A stretch of 41,764 nt of DNA from Protostelium mycophagum. Its lineage: Eukaryota > Evosea > Variosea > Protosteliida > Protosteliaceae. The notes beneath the pieces were generated by a model. The model did no database searches and was not told the DNA's origin. It was given only the letters and a program-made list of their open reading frames with translations. Made by a program: the position numbers and the translations under genes. The stretch spans positions 1 through 41,764 of the forward strand of contig MZNV01000988.1 of the NCBI GenBank assembly GCA_002081555.1, written 5' to 3'. Below are positions 27,391-39,632 of the stretch, in pieces. The stretch's first letter is position 1. Each line of letters opens with the position of its first letter.

Positions 27391-27580
27391 AGGATTAATG
27401 TTAATTCTGATGGATAAGCGAGATGGTTTTCCTCAAATTCTATATGATTTATTTAGAAAAGACCGGACATTGGATAATGTTGCACCATAACTAAAGTAGT
27501 GAGACACTCAAAAATATGAGAAATGTGATGTCTGCGCTACATTCGATGTCGACAATCACGAAACCCGGATTCCAAGAAAA

Positions 27581-30500
27581 ATGTCATTTTCGGACAACAT
27601 TTTGGCCAAACCATCGATGCACGAGGCTCTTTGGTTCCGAACAGACCTCTTCACCTCTCTAGAATTCATCAATGACGACGAGATCAGAGATAATGAACAG
27701 ATCTTCAGAGGAGATCTCAACATCCCAAGCGGTGGTCTTCTAACAGGTCCGAATTGAATGCATGTGTGGATCTGATGGTTTAAGGACAAGAAGGGAAGAA
27801 GTTCTTTTCTCGAACAGGACTGCCTAACAAGATCCTCGCCGTAATATGGTGAGTCATCTATCCTGAAAAGCCATCTAATTTTACAAAGGCGAGCAGCAGA
27901 TGTAGATGGTGACACAAAGCTGACCCTTCCTGAATTTATCGTGGCAAAGCATCTCATCTCTGCTCATTTCCGCGGCTTTCAGGTTCATTATATATGAACA
28001 CAATGTCGCAGTGATTTCTGCAGCCCCGCTGCAAGCGTAAAGATTTACACTGTAGATCACACCGTGTTTCGTATTTTCAGAAAACAACACAAAGATGATT
28101 GAATCATGGACATATTCTGATGGCTTAGGTCCCCACCTCCTGGCCTCATCCGCTTCCTTACCTCCCTCCAGAGCCTGCATCTGCTAATCAGCCCCCACAA
28201 CATCTTCAATCTCCATCTAACAGGCTCTCCGCAACTGTGAGTATTTTTTGGGCGTTTTTTGCTGGAAAGTTGACAGATAAAGGGGTTACCACCGTCATAC
28301 CCTGTACAGCAGCTCCATCTTCCACTCCAGAATGTGCAACCCCCACATGGAGCTGTACAGCAATCTCCGCGGCAGTTCGCTCAACCACCACAGCAAGTTC
28401 AAATATCACCAAGGCAACCGCCACCAAACTTTTCGCAACCTCAGTCTGTCAGTGTACATCCTCCACATCAAAATGTACAACCCCCGGCCGGTCAGCAGAA
28501 TTTGAGACCGAGATCAATGATTGTGGGACACCCCCAACAGTCACGACCTCCCCCACCCTCCGTCACACTCGTCCCCCCACAACGAATCCCCCTCTCCGTA
28601 AGACTCCAGACCGAAAACCCCCCTGTCGACAATTCGGAGCCAGACACGGGTGGGTTTGTACAACAGACCCAAGGACCCTACGCTCCGGTGAAGAGGTTAT
28701 CCCCCAGCAGTCAAGCAGCACAAATGCATGCACCGCCTGTGGATACTAGCGGCAATGTACAGCCCACCCACGTCAGAGCCCGGAGCCAATCTGAAGCTCC
28801 AAGACAAGAGAATGTACAAAGAGCGTTTCCACCGCCTCCATCCCGGGGGCCCACCTACCCTGTTCCCCCCGGCCGACAACATTTCGCCCCCAATGTACAA
28901 GTTGGGTCTCAAAATGTACAACAGAACCCGCCGTCATTCGGGAGGAGCAGGAGTCAATCGGATGCAGCCCAGACCGAAGCGCAAATAAAGTAAGTGGCTC
29001 CACAACTGCTCGTGGACATCACCTGCTGCAGATAAAAGTGAGAGGTTATCTGATCTGTACACTGAGAGTTCTACAGGCCAAAGCCACTCCCTACGCCAGG
29101 ACAGCAGAATAGGCCGTCTACAACTGTACCACCTTCAAATTTTCAGGGTGCACACCCGGTGCCAAATGCAGTGCAATCCCACCTTCCGAAGCCTCACTTC
29201 ACCACCACCCCACAATTTTTCACACCACAAACCCCGACGGCTCAAACCATTGAGCCATCGACCCAAAACTTTGTGCCACAACCGGCTCAAAGTTCTGCGC
29301 CTCGTCCGTCTCAAAGCTTTGCGCCACAACCACAACCCCCTCCCTTCAGGAGACCAGGAGGGCCTGTACAGCCTAAACTTGTACAGACAGATTTGTCAAC
29401 TCAATATATCCCGTCGACAAACTACCCTGTACAGAAAGCCTCGGACCCTCAGCAACAAGAGGTAATTTTCGGGAAATTTCTCCCGATTGACTCGTTGTAG
29501 AATGAGTTGACTGTGGAAGATTTACCCGAAATTTCAGAAATATATGACACTCATTCACTCAGAGAGGGATTATGGGTATTATTTTTATATTTGAACAATG
29601 TATATGTTATTCTTCTTGACAAATTTCCCAATGATTTTAAAGTTCAATAAATTCTAGTAAAAATCGAAAAAGTTGATTGTTCCAAACATATTGATTATCT
29701 TCAGACGAGACATCCTTGCTATTGGACAGAGGGACTACCTCTAATGCAACTTCCACCTTATCCACCTCAAGCCCAGATCGTCACAAACGCCTTCACACAT
29801 TTCATCAACGTGAGACAAATCACTGCACAAGATTTCAACTTGGCGGGAAAATTGACTCAGATGCATCTCACAACTGTTATGCGTTTTGCTTGTGGCTTTG
29901 CTGTAAATTTAACTTTCGAGGAACAACAAATGTGATTGCCTGTTTATTTCTTGACAAATAAATATTCAATTATGGGATAATTTTAATCTTGTACTTCTGC
30001 TGATTTTTTCAGGAAGAATATGATCGGCTGTCAAATCTGTTCGTGGAACAGATCCGTCAGCAGCGTGTCGGTGACCTTTTCAAACAAATGCGACCTCAGT
30101 TTGGCCACAAGGAAGATTATAGGATCATCGCTCCCGCCATCTACTTCCCCAAACAGGGGGGTATGTCAACGGTCTACATCGTTGTAGAGGCGGGGGGTAA
30201 AATACATTATTTCATGGGGGTTGTACATAACAATCAACTGTATGGATATGAGATGAATTTGTATTGGAATATGGCTCAGTTTAAAGAGGTGACTCTGGGA
30301 TTCTTATTGTTTGATTAACACAAATATTAAAACAAAATAATTTAAATAAATCACAAATAAATATTTTAATATATATATACGATATTTAGTTTTTACTATT
30401 TGTGTTATATAAATAAAATAAATCATAAAGAAATGTTTTAAATTCATCATAACGATTTATTTATCTATTTGATTTGTGGTGTGCCGCAAATGATGGTTTG

Positions 30501-32201
30501 GTTTCAAAAGAGTGACGTTTTGGCTTTGTTTGTTGCCGCTCTGAGGGCGATTGTGTTAAGGTTATTTCAATACAATATATCTCCACAGCATGGCAATACC
30601 CGGCTTTGCCGCAATCACAATCGAAAAAGCACCAAAAGACCAGGCATCTATGGCTTCGCGCCAAAACCGTCCACTCATTGACTTTTGTTTCTAGATACAG
30701 CAAGGCATGCAGCCCGTCATGTGCCCACTAGTACCACCTCCAAGAGTAGTATGTTATGACGGTACCATCATGCAGATTGACACTCCTGATGAAGAGTTCA
30801 TCGCACTGTAAGTGTTTATTATCGTAGACAGAGAGTAGAGATTCGAATTTCAAATTTCAACGGTAACTTTTCCCAGAACGGATCCAAATGTACCCAAGGG
30901 AATCGTGTGTGATAAACTGAATGGGTGGGCTGTCACAATATCCTCCACTATGCAGATTATGGCTGGCGGGAGAGTTTTCTATGAAATCCCCCCAGAAGCT
31001 CCAGGACAGTGCCTCATTCCAGGAACGCTCAGAGCGGTACCCGGACAGAAGGTCACCTTGAAATTTCCGTGAAAACTCAAACGTCACAGGATCACCCACA
31101 CTTGAGTCTCATTTCAATGGAACCTGCATTTAAAAAATCGGAAAATTTCCAAGTATCATACCATATCGCCACCCAGGGCACCAAGTTATCCCCTCTGTAC
31201 GCCGGAATGAGGTGTGTCTCGTTGTAGATCGTCAATATGACAGTTGACAGGTTCTTGACACCCCCTGAGCTCACTCAAGAGGAGAGGAACAGGTACACAT
31301 CTGATACAGAAGCAATAGACTTTAGACATCTCGTCGTTGAACAATATATACAGGTTTGTTTGTTTTTCTTAAAGAAGTAGTGCTAGTTTTAATCACAATA
31401 GACCAACCAATTGTACCGATTAGAAATGGAAGATGACGTCATGTTTGCCAGAAGGGTTTACTCACAATTGTCGCAAGATTTATCTTATGATATCTCAACG
31501 AGTGGTAACAACCAATCGATGAGCACCACGCTTTCCACACAGAGGGGTGTGTGTGGCACATTAAATTGTGCCTTCATCGGTGTTATGAGGTGAGTGATGA
31601 CGTCATCAGAAAGTTCTGAAAGATTTCAGGTACAACGGGTATCCCGCAAGAATGATGACTGGAAGGATGAATAGAGCCGATGCTGCTGAAGGTAATCTTT
31701 GGTGATCATATGGAGATTGACTGATCAGGTGATCCTGCACATGCACAGAGTCAATTCTTTTTAGAACATATCGGATGGGTTCCTTGTGATATCACTGTCT
31801 CTGTCGTCCACAAGAAACCAAAGTAATTCTCAGTACTTTATGATTGTGACCGAACCATAAACTCAAATATAAGTGTTTGCGGCACAACATGCCACAGAAA
31901 ACGCGAAAACAAACACTAAATGACATATTTTACAAAGACTATATCCGCGGCATCCACCAACATCACGACCGTCTATTATAAACTTAACATGCACAGCACT
32001 CCAGAGAGTCTATTACTGGGTTTTGGATCAGACAGCGGGTACTTCTTTCAGACGACAGATGAGAGGACCTTTCCCAACATGATGAGAGACACACAGTTCA
32101 TGCGAGGGAACATGCCAGTTCTTAGGATGGGTGACTTCTGCCCGAATTGTGCCTACACACAAGTCTCGAAAACAAATTGGCAAATAAAGAGGTTATTCTG
32201 A
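27581..32201 (+). CDS. EH domain + Pro/Gln-rich linker + transglutaminase-like domain (1021 aa, 16 exons)
   Basis: Exons: 27581-27746, 27785-27848, 27889-27982, 28129-28236, 28277-28989, 29077-29461, 29705-29902, 30013-30288, 30695-30807, 30877-31051, 31090-31211, 31251-31353, 31402-31589, 31630-31691, 31729-31822 and 31997-32201; total 3066 nt. Residues of about 25-108 form an EH domain with an EF-hand (GLPNKILAVIW, then ADVDGDTKLTLPEF). EH domains bind NPF-type peptides in endocytosis. Residues of about 110-510 are Pro/Gln-rich. The C-terminal half ends in a transglutaminase-like core: RGVCGTLN (Cys890), YNGYPARMMTG, His927 and VPCDIT (Asp943), with His-Asp spacing as in the family, then FGSDSGYFF. 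Plausible roles are endocytosis, actin or cytokinesis scaffolding; compare the SH3 + transglutaminase-like yeast Cyk3. The intron after exon 3 has a weak donor (GTTCAT). Confidence 0.85.
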
Positions 32202-32671
32202 TCTAAAGAGTGACAAAACAATTAAATTTCTGTTTTAACGCCAACTTGGAGAAAAAGATGTTTTGCTGGTTCAAAAAGACATTCAAAGATTACACAAACA
32301 CTCATTATTAAATAAATCACTGGATCATTGATGTCTTTGCATCCTAAAGAATCTCTGTATTAATAATTATTCATTTAATTCAAACCTATCAACCCCAAAA
32401 GAACCAAGACCCTTCTATCGATCTGCAATCTTGCCACCCTGTGATATCGCATTAAGATAGGTATCCACAGCAACATGTCAACAATTCCTCAACTTAGTGT
32501 TTTATAAAACAAGGAATAAAGCAACAATCATTCAATTTCTTGTTTTATTTTCAAAGATTCTTTTTGCTGCAAAATGCAATCATTTAATCTGACAGCACAA
32601 TATCACCAGGGACACAAACGAAAAGTCACGTGTAACTCGATTTTAAATTCTCAATCAGAGCGTTATAGACA
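32202..32671. other. AT-rich gap between the EH gene and the histidine kinase gene
   Basis: No gene found. It should hold the 3' UTR of the EH/transglutaminase-like gene and the promoter of the kinase gene. No distinctive element was recognised. Confidence 0.5.
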
Positions 32672-35600
32672 ATGCTTCGGGGGCTAGATGTGGCCGGTAT
32701 GCTGATAGTGATTGGCAAGCCGGCCTTCATCTTGTCCTTTACTGATGATAATCCACGGCAGTATCAAATTCAAGAAGTTAATCCATTGGCAGCAGACTTA
32801 CTCAAAGAAGAAATATCCTCTTTGGATAATTTCGATTCTCTGACCTCTTGCGCTGATATAGCTTTGAAGACATCTTCAGTGTATTTCAGCACGTGGCAGA
32901 CTGAACAACATAAACATGCTATTTCAATATACCCTTTCCAAGTGAGAAGTTTCAATGTAGCGTTACGTGACTCCACTATCAGTCCCATGTCGTCGTCATT
33001 GTGGACAAATCTGAGGACAGAAGAGAAGATCAACCTGCAGCAAAGAGGATGAGGATTTTAGAGGATGAATCAGAAAAGATACAGAGAATACATAATCTCT
33101 CGTGTGCCGAGGTGATCCAGACATTACCACACATCATCTGGTTTGCAGACCCAGATCGTGGGGCGAGGTGGGTCTCATTTTTTAGATTTCATCCAATACA
33201 AAATACATGACAAATCAACAACAGTTACTTCAACCGTTGTTGGTACGAATACAGCGGTAGGACAGAATCAGAGACGCTGGGTTTCAGCTGGTTCGATGCC
33301 CTGCACCCTGATGACAGAACCACCACCACAAACATATGGATCGAGTGCACACAAAAGAAAAAACCTTTCAGAGTGCTATACAGGTGTCTCTCTCCATCTT
33401 TTTAGTTTCCATTTTCGTGATGATATGATGAATCAAAGACAAATGATAATAATGTTATTCGTATCTATAACGTGCCAGGTTTCGTAATAGAGAGGGAGAA
33501 TATAGGTGGCATGATGCCAGGGGCGACATGTTATTAGACGCCAGCGGAAATGTCCGCAAATGGATCGGAACTTGTACAGACGTACACGACGAGGTATGAC
33601 GTCATCACCCCCTTGATTACATTTTCCCGCCAAAATTCTGATCGTTGTAGATCGTCGCAAAAGAGGAAAATTCCAGGGCACAGTTGAGAGCACAAGAGAG
33701 TGAGACTTTGTTTCAGACCCTCTATAACTCCAGCGTTATCGCCATAGCAACACTAAATGCTGACGGAAAACTACTCCGAACGAGCAGAATCTTCCAAGAA
33801 CTTTTCGGCTATGACGATTACAGAGAAAAGTCATGGAAAGATCTGGCGGTTCCGGCACACAGAGGTGGGTTTATCCATCTACAACCAGTCAATTTTTTCT
33901 CAAAGATCTTTTCTCGCAAATAGAACTGTTTGTCATATTCAAATACGAGACTACGACAATGCCATTTCTGTGAATTTTTCTCGAGATATCTCAATGTGTA
34001 GTCGTGAATTGTCATTGATTTTTACAGAGATGAACAATGAAGCATTGGAGACAATAAAAAGGGACGGGGAGGTCAAACCTTATGAGATAGACTGTATGCA
34101 CGCAAACGGCACTTCTATTCCCATAATGGTTGCTGCTGCCAGGTCAACTTTTTATAAATTTATTTTTCCATTCAGAAAGTTTAGAGATTTTTCGTCCGAT
34201 TTTTAATCAATGAGATCGTGTTAATGGATTGTAGATTCAATGATAGATGTGACATGATATTGACAGCTCATGACATGTCAGTCTACAAGCAGGCACAGAA
34301 AGCCACAATGGAAGCTCTTCGTACTAAATCCCTATTTATCGCAAATATATCCCACGGTATGTATCCACGATCTACAACCTGCCAGATCCCATATATCTGA
34401 TCTACAACCTGCCAGATCTCTCATACGATCTATCCTTATGATAAGCCAAGATTTCCATCGCACATCAAAAATACCCTTGGATTGCACGGCAAAGCCGCTG
34501 GTCCGTTACGAACACATAAAAACGAAGATAAATCAATATCCATCTACAAAGAATCCTCTCATTCCTATGAAACCTAAATATTCGCAGAAATACGAACACC
34601 ACTCAACGGTATCTGCGGCATGACCGAATTACTCATCCACACAACACTTGACCACGAGCAAAGAGAGTCCGTCCAGATTATCAAGAAGTCCTCCGACATG
34701 CTGCTCACTCTCATCGACAACGTCTTGGATTTCTGCAAGATGGATGTGGGTGATTTTGACATTTCTGCGGTGTCTTTTCGGGAGGCAGTGGTGGAGGGTA
34801 TTTGTGATGGAGATATGTTGGTTTGGATGTGACGATGTGTTTTGTGTTTGCGGCGTCTGGAGGCAGTGGTGGAGGGTATTTGTAATGGAGATGTGTTGGT
34901 TTGGATGTGACGATGTGTATTTTGTGTTTGCGGCGTTGCCGCAATCACCAAACAGGCACGAGATACCCAAATAAAAACTTGCTATACATCAATTAGCATT
35001 TTAAGTGTAATTCAACATTTTTTTATTGGCATTTCAAGTGTGTTAATCTGCGGCTTTGTCGATGTAAAAAATCACTCTCTTGTGCGTGTTAATGCACAAG
35101 GACATCTACATCGGGTGACAAAAAATTACAGATTGGAAAGATGACACTTGATGAGACAGACTTGGATATACAACAAATAGTAGAAGAGGTACGAAATCTC
35201 CCCGAAATTTCCGGATCATTTCTCCATATTTCAAAGAAATTTCAGAGAATTTCACCATTTTAATCCAGAAATTTCACGGAAAATTCGTTGATGAATGGCA
35301 GGTTGTAGATGTGCTGGGAGAGACAGCTTACGCTAAAGGACTTGATCTCTTTTACACAGTGAAGGGTATAAAAACAACCCGCGGCGATGCCGGAAGACTC
35401 CGACAAATTCTCATCAATCTCACCAATAACGCCATAAAATTCACGAAGAAAGGTGATCTACAACGTTGTAGAGACAACCTATCTGATTCGTCCAGGAGAA
35501 GTTTTCATCGAAGTGGGTCCGCAGAATAGAAGTGAGGATAATGTTCTGACGGTTTTATTCAAGGTGATTTGAAGTTTGTATTATGGTTTTGTCTATCCCG

Positions 35601-37431
35601 ACTTTGCCGCAGAGATGCGTCATTCTGGTATTTATTTGTTGCGGCAAAGCTGACAAATAAATAAATTTTTCTAATAATTTTGGAAAAAGAATAAAATTAT
35701 AAATAAAATTACGAGAGAAGTAATTGGATTTTTGTGGCTTTCCCACAAACGTGATTATCTTTTTAAAATTTGTGATTCATTATTGTAAAAACTTGTCCTC
35801 CCATATATCACAAAAAAATAAAATCGATTTATTGCCTCAGGTCCACGATTCCGGAATTGGAATTCCTCAAGACATGACCAAATATTTGTTCCACCCATTT
35901 GTACAGCTTGACAATTCTATGACAAAGCGGTACGCCGGTACTGGCCTCGGCCTGGTGATCTGCAGGCAGATCGTGGAGCTGTGCGGGGGCGAGATCGGTG
36001 TGACCACGGAGGAAGGGCGAGGCTCCACGTTTTGGTTCACCATAAAAGTGAAGGAGACAAACACGACTATCCAGAAGAATACTCCGAGGCTAAATCAAGT
36101 GAGTGAAATTTCCAAGAAATTTCGCGTGCTTTTCGATGAAATTTCGAGTTTTTGCGTTGACCGTTGTAGATATGCGCTTTTGAAGTAGTGAAGAGTGCGA
36201 CTTTAAGCCGAGTGATTAAAGAGTATTTATCACAATGGTCAGTGCCCTGTCACTCCTTCCTTGACGCCCAAGCAGCCCTTTCCCGCCTAATGTGAATATT
36301 CGAGATTTGAAAATTGTAACGGTTAAAACGGTCAGGGCGATGCAACAAGAGGCAAAACCATTGAAGAACGTTTTGATCTTTGCCTGCCCTCAAAATTCAG
36401 AAATCATTTCCAATTTGATAAAAACAGAAATTAAAACAAAAGTCAAGGTGAGATTCACCTGATCTAACCATCTACACAGTTGTAGAAGAGTATTTTTTTG
36501 TAATAATAAAAATCAGGTCATCACTTTGGGCCCGCGAAAAGACCAAAAAAACAAGCGTAAATGCTACGTGGCAAACCCGATACGTCAGAGCAAAATCTTG
36601 GAAGCCATCATCAGCAACATGTCCCTCCCATCTGTTCCGCAAACCTCTCAGAAATTCCCACCACCCGCCAAGTTACCGGAATGTCTATGGTCAAGGCGGA
36701 TCCTCTTGGTAGAAGACAACCTGGTCAACCAGAAGGTGAAATATTTACCAATTATGTCTATATCATGATGTGGTGTAGATACCACGGTTCATACCGTGAA
36801 AAATCACGGTAACTACCGGACGTTAAAGTTTATTTCCCCAGTCAAAATCAGTTTAATTTCAAGACATAAAGATGTGCACTAAACCCTAAAACCTTTTGGA
36901 AAATGACGTTGAAAAGGTGGCCGTGAGGCAATTGCAGAGGCTGGGGCTCACTTCGATTAGCATAGCGAATAACGGCCAAGAGGCCGTGGACTTGTACAAA
37001 TCAGAGACGTTTCCATTCTCTTTGATCCTCATGGTGAGTACAGTTGTAGATCACACTTTTTTTCTGAATAAATTTAGGACTGTCAAATGCCTGTCATGGA
37101 TGGTTTGGTATGTTTCTCTTTGTTTTATTTTTTTCTGTTTTTATTTGGAATTTTAGCATTTTTTTCTGTTTTTATTTGGAATTTTAGCATTTATTTTTTG
37201 ACTTTTTCTTTTTCTGAATTATTTTTCTGAATCTGACAGACAGCAACATCTCTAATTAGAGAGATGGAGAAGACCGAAAACAAAGAAGAGGTCGTCCCGA
37301 TCATCGCGATGACAGCAAACGCATCACTGGAATGTCTTCAAGACTGCATGTCAGCTGGCATGAATGAATTTGTGGGGAAGCCCGCCAAGCTAGGGCAGCT
37401 GGAGTGGGCCATCCAAAAGTGGCTCACTTGA
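32672..37431 (+). CDS. Hybrid PAS sensor histidine kinase with C-terminal receiver (887 aa, 18 exons)
   Basis: Coding exons run from 32672-32941 to 37240-37431 and sum to 2664 nt. At least two PAS domains are visible: [20 protein letters not shown] with its PAC segment [10 protein letters not shown], and [19 protein letters not shown]. The H-box is [13 protein letters not shown] (His393). The N-box is [13 protein letters not shown], with DSGIGIP and [11 protein letters not shown] completing the ATP lid. A degenerate receiver without clear phospho-site residues (about 625-735) precedes a true receiver with [21 protein letters not shown] (Asp815), AMTANA and GKPAK (Lys871). No membrane segment is seen, so it is probably a cytosolic sensor starting a His-Asp phosphorelay. 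Many introns carry GAAATTTC or GTTGTAGA, and two splice sites are GTTGTAG|AT (33650, 36169). Confidence 0.93.
34783..34938. repeat. 78-bp tandem duplication inside a histidine kinase intron
   Basis: AGGCAGTGGTGGAGGGTATT begins at 34783 and again at 34861. The two copies are near-identical through TTGGTTTGGATGTGACGATG and TTTGTGTTTGCGGCGT. The repeat lies in the intron at 34746-35131, which is why it leaves the protein untouched. Confidence 0.85.
35457..35472. repeat. 16-bp perfect palindrome made of two GTTGTAGA half-sites
   Basis: TCTACAACGTTGTAGA starts 4 nt after the 5' splice site of a 43-nt intron (35453-35495). It is the complete form of a word that occurs as half-sites in many introns of this window. 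Confidence 0.9.
35602..35649. repeat. Hairpin with 10-bp perfect arms CTTTGCCGCA / TGCGGCAAAG
   Basis: The arms at 35602-35611 and 35640-35649 pair perfectly around a 28-nt loop, within the histidine kinase intron 35564-35840. Related words (GCTTTGCCGCAA, TGCGGCGTTGCCGCAA) occur in introns near 30603 and 34927. Confidence 0.8.
36783..36798. repeat. Inverted repeat CACGGT..ACCGTG in a histidine kinase intron
   Basis: CACGGTTCATACCGTG has 6-bp perfect arms and is followed at about 36806 by CACGGTAACTACCGG, a second relative of the palindromes at 20197 and 39533. All lie within predicted introns. Confidence 0.75.
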
Positions 37432-37829
37432 GCAGAATGAAGATGTTGCAATGTCTATTCGCTTTTGATCAAAAATGTTGACTGGTGGAGTTGGCCAGAG
37501 TGTCTATAAATCCTAAAACCGCATTCGCATACCCCTGGCTTCCTCTGGTGGCAGCTTGCTGCTCTCCAGTTTGCTCATGGTGACCGATGTGTCTCTGTTT
37601 GCATAGAACCTTGTCTTGAGGAAAAGGTTGGTGGTTGTTTGGAAACTTTATTTCAACACAAGCATAATAAAAACCGTGACACTCGAGATCACTTTTATAG
37701 AGAGTAGTCGGCTGCTTTGAAAGTGAGCGCAAATATCGCTTCTGTCTGCGGGTGTATTTTAACCCAGGTGCTGTGTGCGGTGTCACTCGACTCCATCAGT
37801 AGAAACTTATCCTTCATCTGAAATTCTCA
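37432..37829. other. Gap between two convergent genes, no gene found
   Basis: The histidine kinase (plus) and the gene at 37.8-39.6 kb (minus) converge here. The open frame at 37469-37786 on the minus strand has no motif and is probably non-coding. Expect both 3' UTRs here. Confidence 0.5.
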
Positions 37830-39579
37830 TCAGAGCTCTGATGCAAAATTCGCCAGATCTTTCTGCAAGGAAAATTCACGGAATGTTCACCTTGAATCTG
37901 TTCCACAAAGAATCTACTGAGACATTGAATCGTGACACCTATCCATTATTCAGATGATCATCAGTATGCAGCACATCACCTCACTGGCTGATTTAGAGAT
38001 GAGCATAAGTAGGAAGTTGTCGTTTGTGAAATGGACGTTATCCATCTTGCCTTTCACTCCTATTATCAAGCCTATCTTTATCAATCTACAACGTTGTATT
38101 GCCAAGTGCCCACCAGTCTCGTCGAGAAATTTCTCAGAAAACTTTTGAATTTTTCTGGAAATATTTTGGTCCCTGTGGGTCAAGAGGAGGGCAGTTAAGA
38201 CCCAGACACCGTGCCAAGCAACGGGGTTTCCCGCCTTATTTAAATAACATATTATCTCTTCGTCTACAACGAATCTAGTCTGTATGGTCTCATAAGTCAC
38301 CTGCAATATTTAGACGAAATTTCATCGAAATTTCATCGAAATTTCACGCTCACGTCGATCATGTTGTCAATATTGGATATGTTGAGACCTGTAGTCAGAC
38401 CATATGCTGCAAATATAAATAAGATGTAAAAAACGTATAATCATGGTATCGATTTATTCGAGAAGTTCTATTGGACTTTGAAAAAAATGAATAAAAATAA
38501 TGGCTGACCTTCTTTCCAAAGTTTTTTCATGCGTAATAATGCCAAGAGGGATAAGGCCTGGTCTACAACTCTGTAATACGCCGTACCTCTCTTCTCTGTA
38601 CACCACATCTTTTCTTCGAAGAAATTGTTGATGAAGGATCTACAGAGGCAGACATACATGTTCTCATGATGTGGGCTGAGATCTTGATCAAGTCAGATGT
38701 GCTTGACAAAGAATATATTTCAACACACAATATTGCTGTTTGGCGGTTTCTATGTCATAAAAAATAATTATATACCAGCGTTTCCGACCTAAAATTACAA
38801 AATATATATAATGCTGACCTTTTAAGAAACTCCAAAAGATGATGCAGATCGCATTTGTCGAGCATCTGAACCCAGAAGCAGGCCTCTTTTCGGTTTTTGG
38901 CGCTTTTAGCTCCAGATTAATTTCACATGAGATGATTAATTCACTCACCACCACGAGATTCTATATGCCACAATCTCGGCACTTCTGGACCGTGAAAGAG
39001 CTCATCATTTTCATTGTAGTTGTATTTCTCGAGACCCTCGGCCACCTTCAGCGCCAACTGTTTGTATTTTTCTTCACCTGTGCTGTGATACAAACAAACA
39101 TAGCTGATCCCCATCAAAGCATTGTGCCTGAAGAAGATCAGCAGCAGCTGATTATGTACGATACACACCAACAGCCGTCAGTGAACAATTAAGGTAAATG
39201 TATTGAAGTACGAAACATTACAACGAAAAGGATATCTATGGAGACCAGAGGGAGGATGATAGAGCACGTCATTCGACAGAAGAATCGGTCCATCTCTGCT
39301 TGTCTCTAGAATCGCGTTGATCTGAGTTTTTTAGGATGAAATGGAGCACGACATATGATCTCACCATCTGCGAAGGAAGATCTGTAGCACTCATCCCGCA
39401 GCCTTGATTTGAAATATGAACAATTGAATTGTCCATCACCGGAAGTCTAAATAAAAAATCCTCCACGAATTCACAAAAAAATGTTTTTTCAAGGAATATT
39501 ATTGTCCGCGGAATTGAAAACCGTGAGGGTCTACGGTATATACCGTGATTCTTACCATAACTCTTTCCAAATAAAACAT
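37830..39579 (-). CDS. Unrecognised helical protein, about 331-349 aa, 9 or 10 exons
   Basis: Exons: 39579-39556, 39460-39365, 39321-39212, 39127-38949, 38885-38819, 38675-38509, 38406-38354, 38300-37980 and 37862-37830; total 1050 nt. A further 54-nt GT..AG stretch inside the eighth exon, containing GTTGTAGAT, could be spliced out without shifting the frame. There is no signal peptide or membrane helix. Helical stretches include HNALMGISYVCLYHSTGEEK, ALKVAEGLEKY, DQALSLLALLRMKKLW and AWHGVWVLTALLLTHRD. The repeated helix pairs with aromatic residues suggest an alpha-helical barrel, as in six-hairpin sugar enzymes, but no family motif is secure. Its start codon lies 53 bp from that of the divergent ankyrin gene. 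Confidence 0.55.
38315..38347. repeat. 11-bp unit CGAAATTTCAT repeated three times
   Basis: Three head-to-tail copies start at 38315, 38326 and 38337 in the intron 38353-38301 of the minus-strand gene. The core is the GAAATTTC word that recurs across introns in this window. Confidence 0.9.
39533..39546. repeat. 14-bp perfect palindrome ACGGTATATACCGT
   Basis: It lies in the first intron (39555-39461) of the minus-strand gene, within about 100 bp of the divergent ankyrin gene start. It is a relative of the palindrome in a CHO2 intron at 20197. Confidence 0.85.
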
Positions 39580-39632
39580 CCATTTTTCCAAACAACAAGA
39601 CCATCAGACCATTCTTTATAACCACCATCAAG
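39580..39632. promoter_or_regulatory. Very short divergent intergenic region, candidate bidirectional promoter
   Basis: If both start codons are right (39579 minus, 39633 plus), only 53 bp separate two divergent coding regions. The interval is AT-rich, with no clear TATA or initiator motif. Transcription start sites may lie inside the neighbouring gene's 5' end. Both first exons are tiny (24 and 23 nt), so the start calls are the weak point. Confidence 0.4.

Noticed and set aside
37469-37786. 105-codon minus-strand frame between two convergent genes
   Set aside because: No motif, no splice partner, and it sits where both 3' UTRs are expected.
38839-39192. 117-codon plus-strand frame
   Set aside because: It is antisense to well-phased exons of the minus-strand gene and has no motif of its own.
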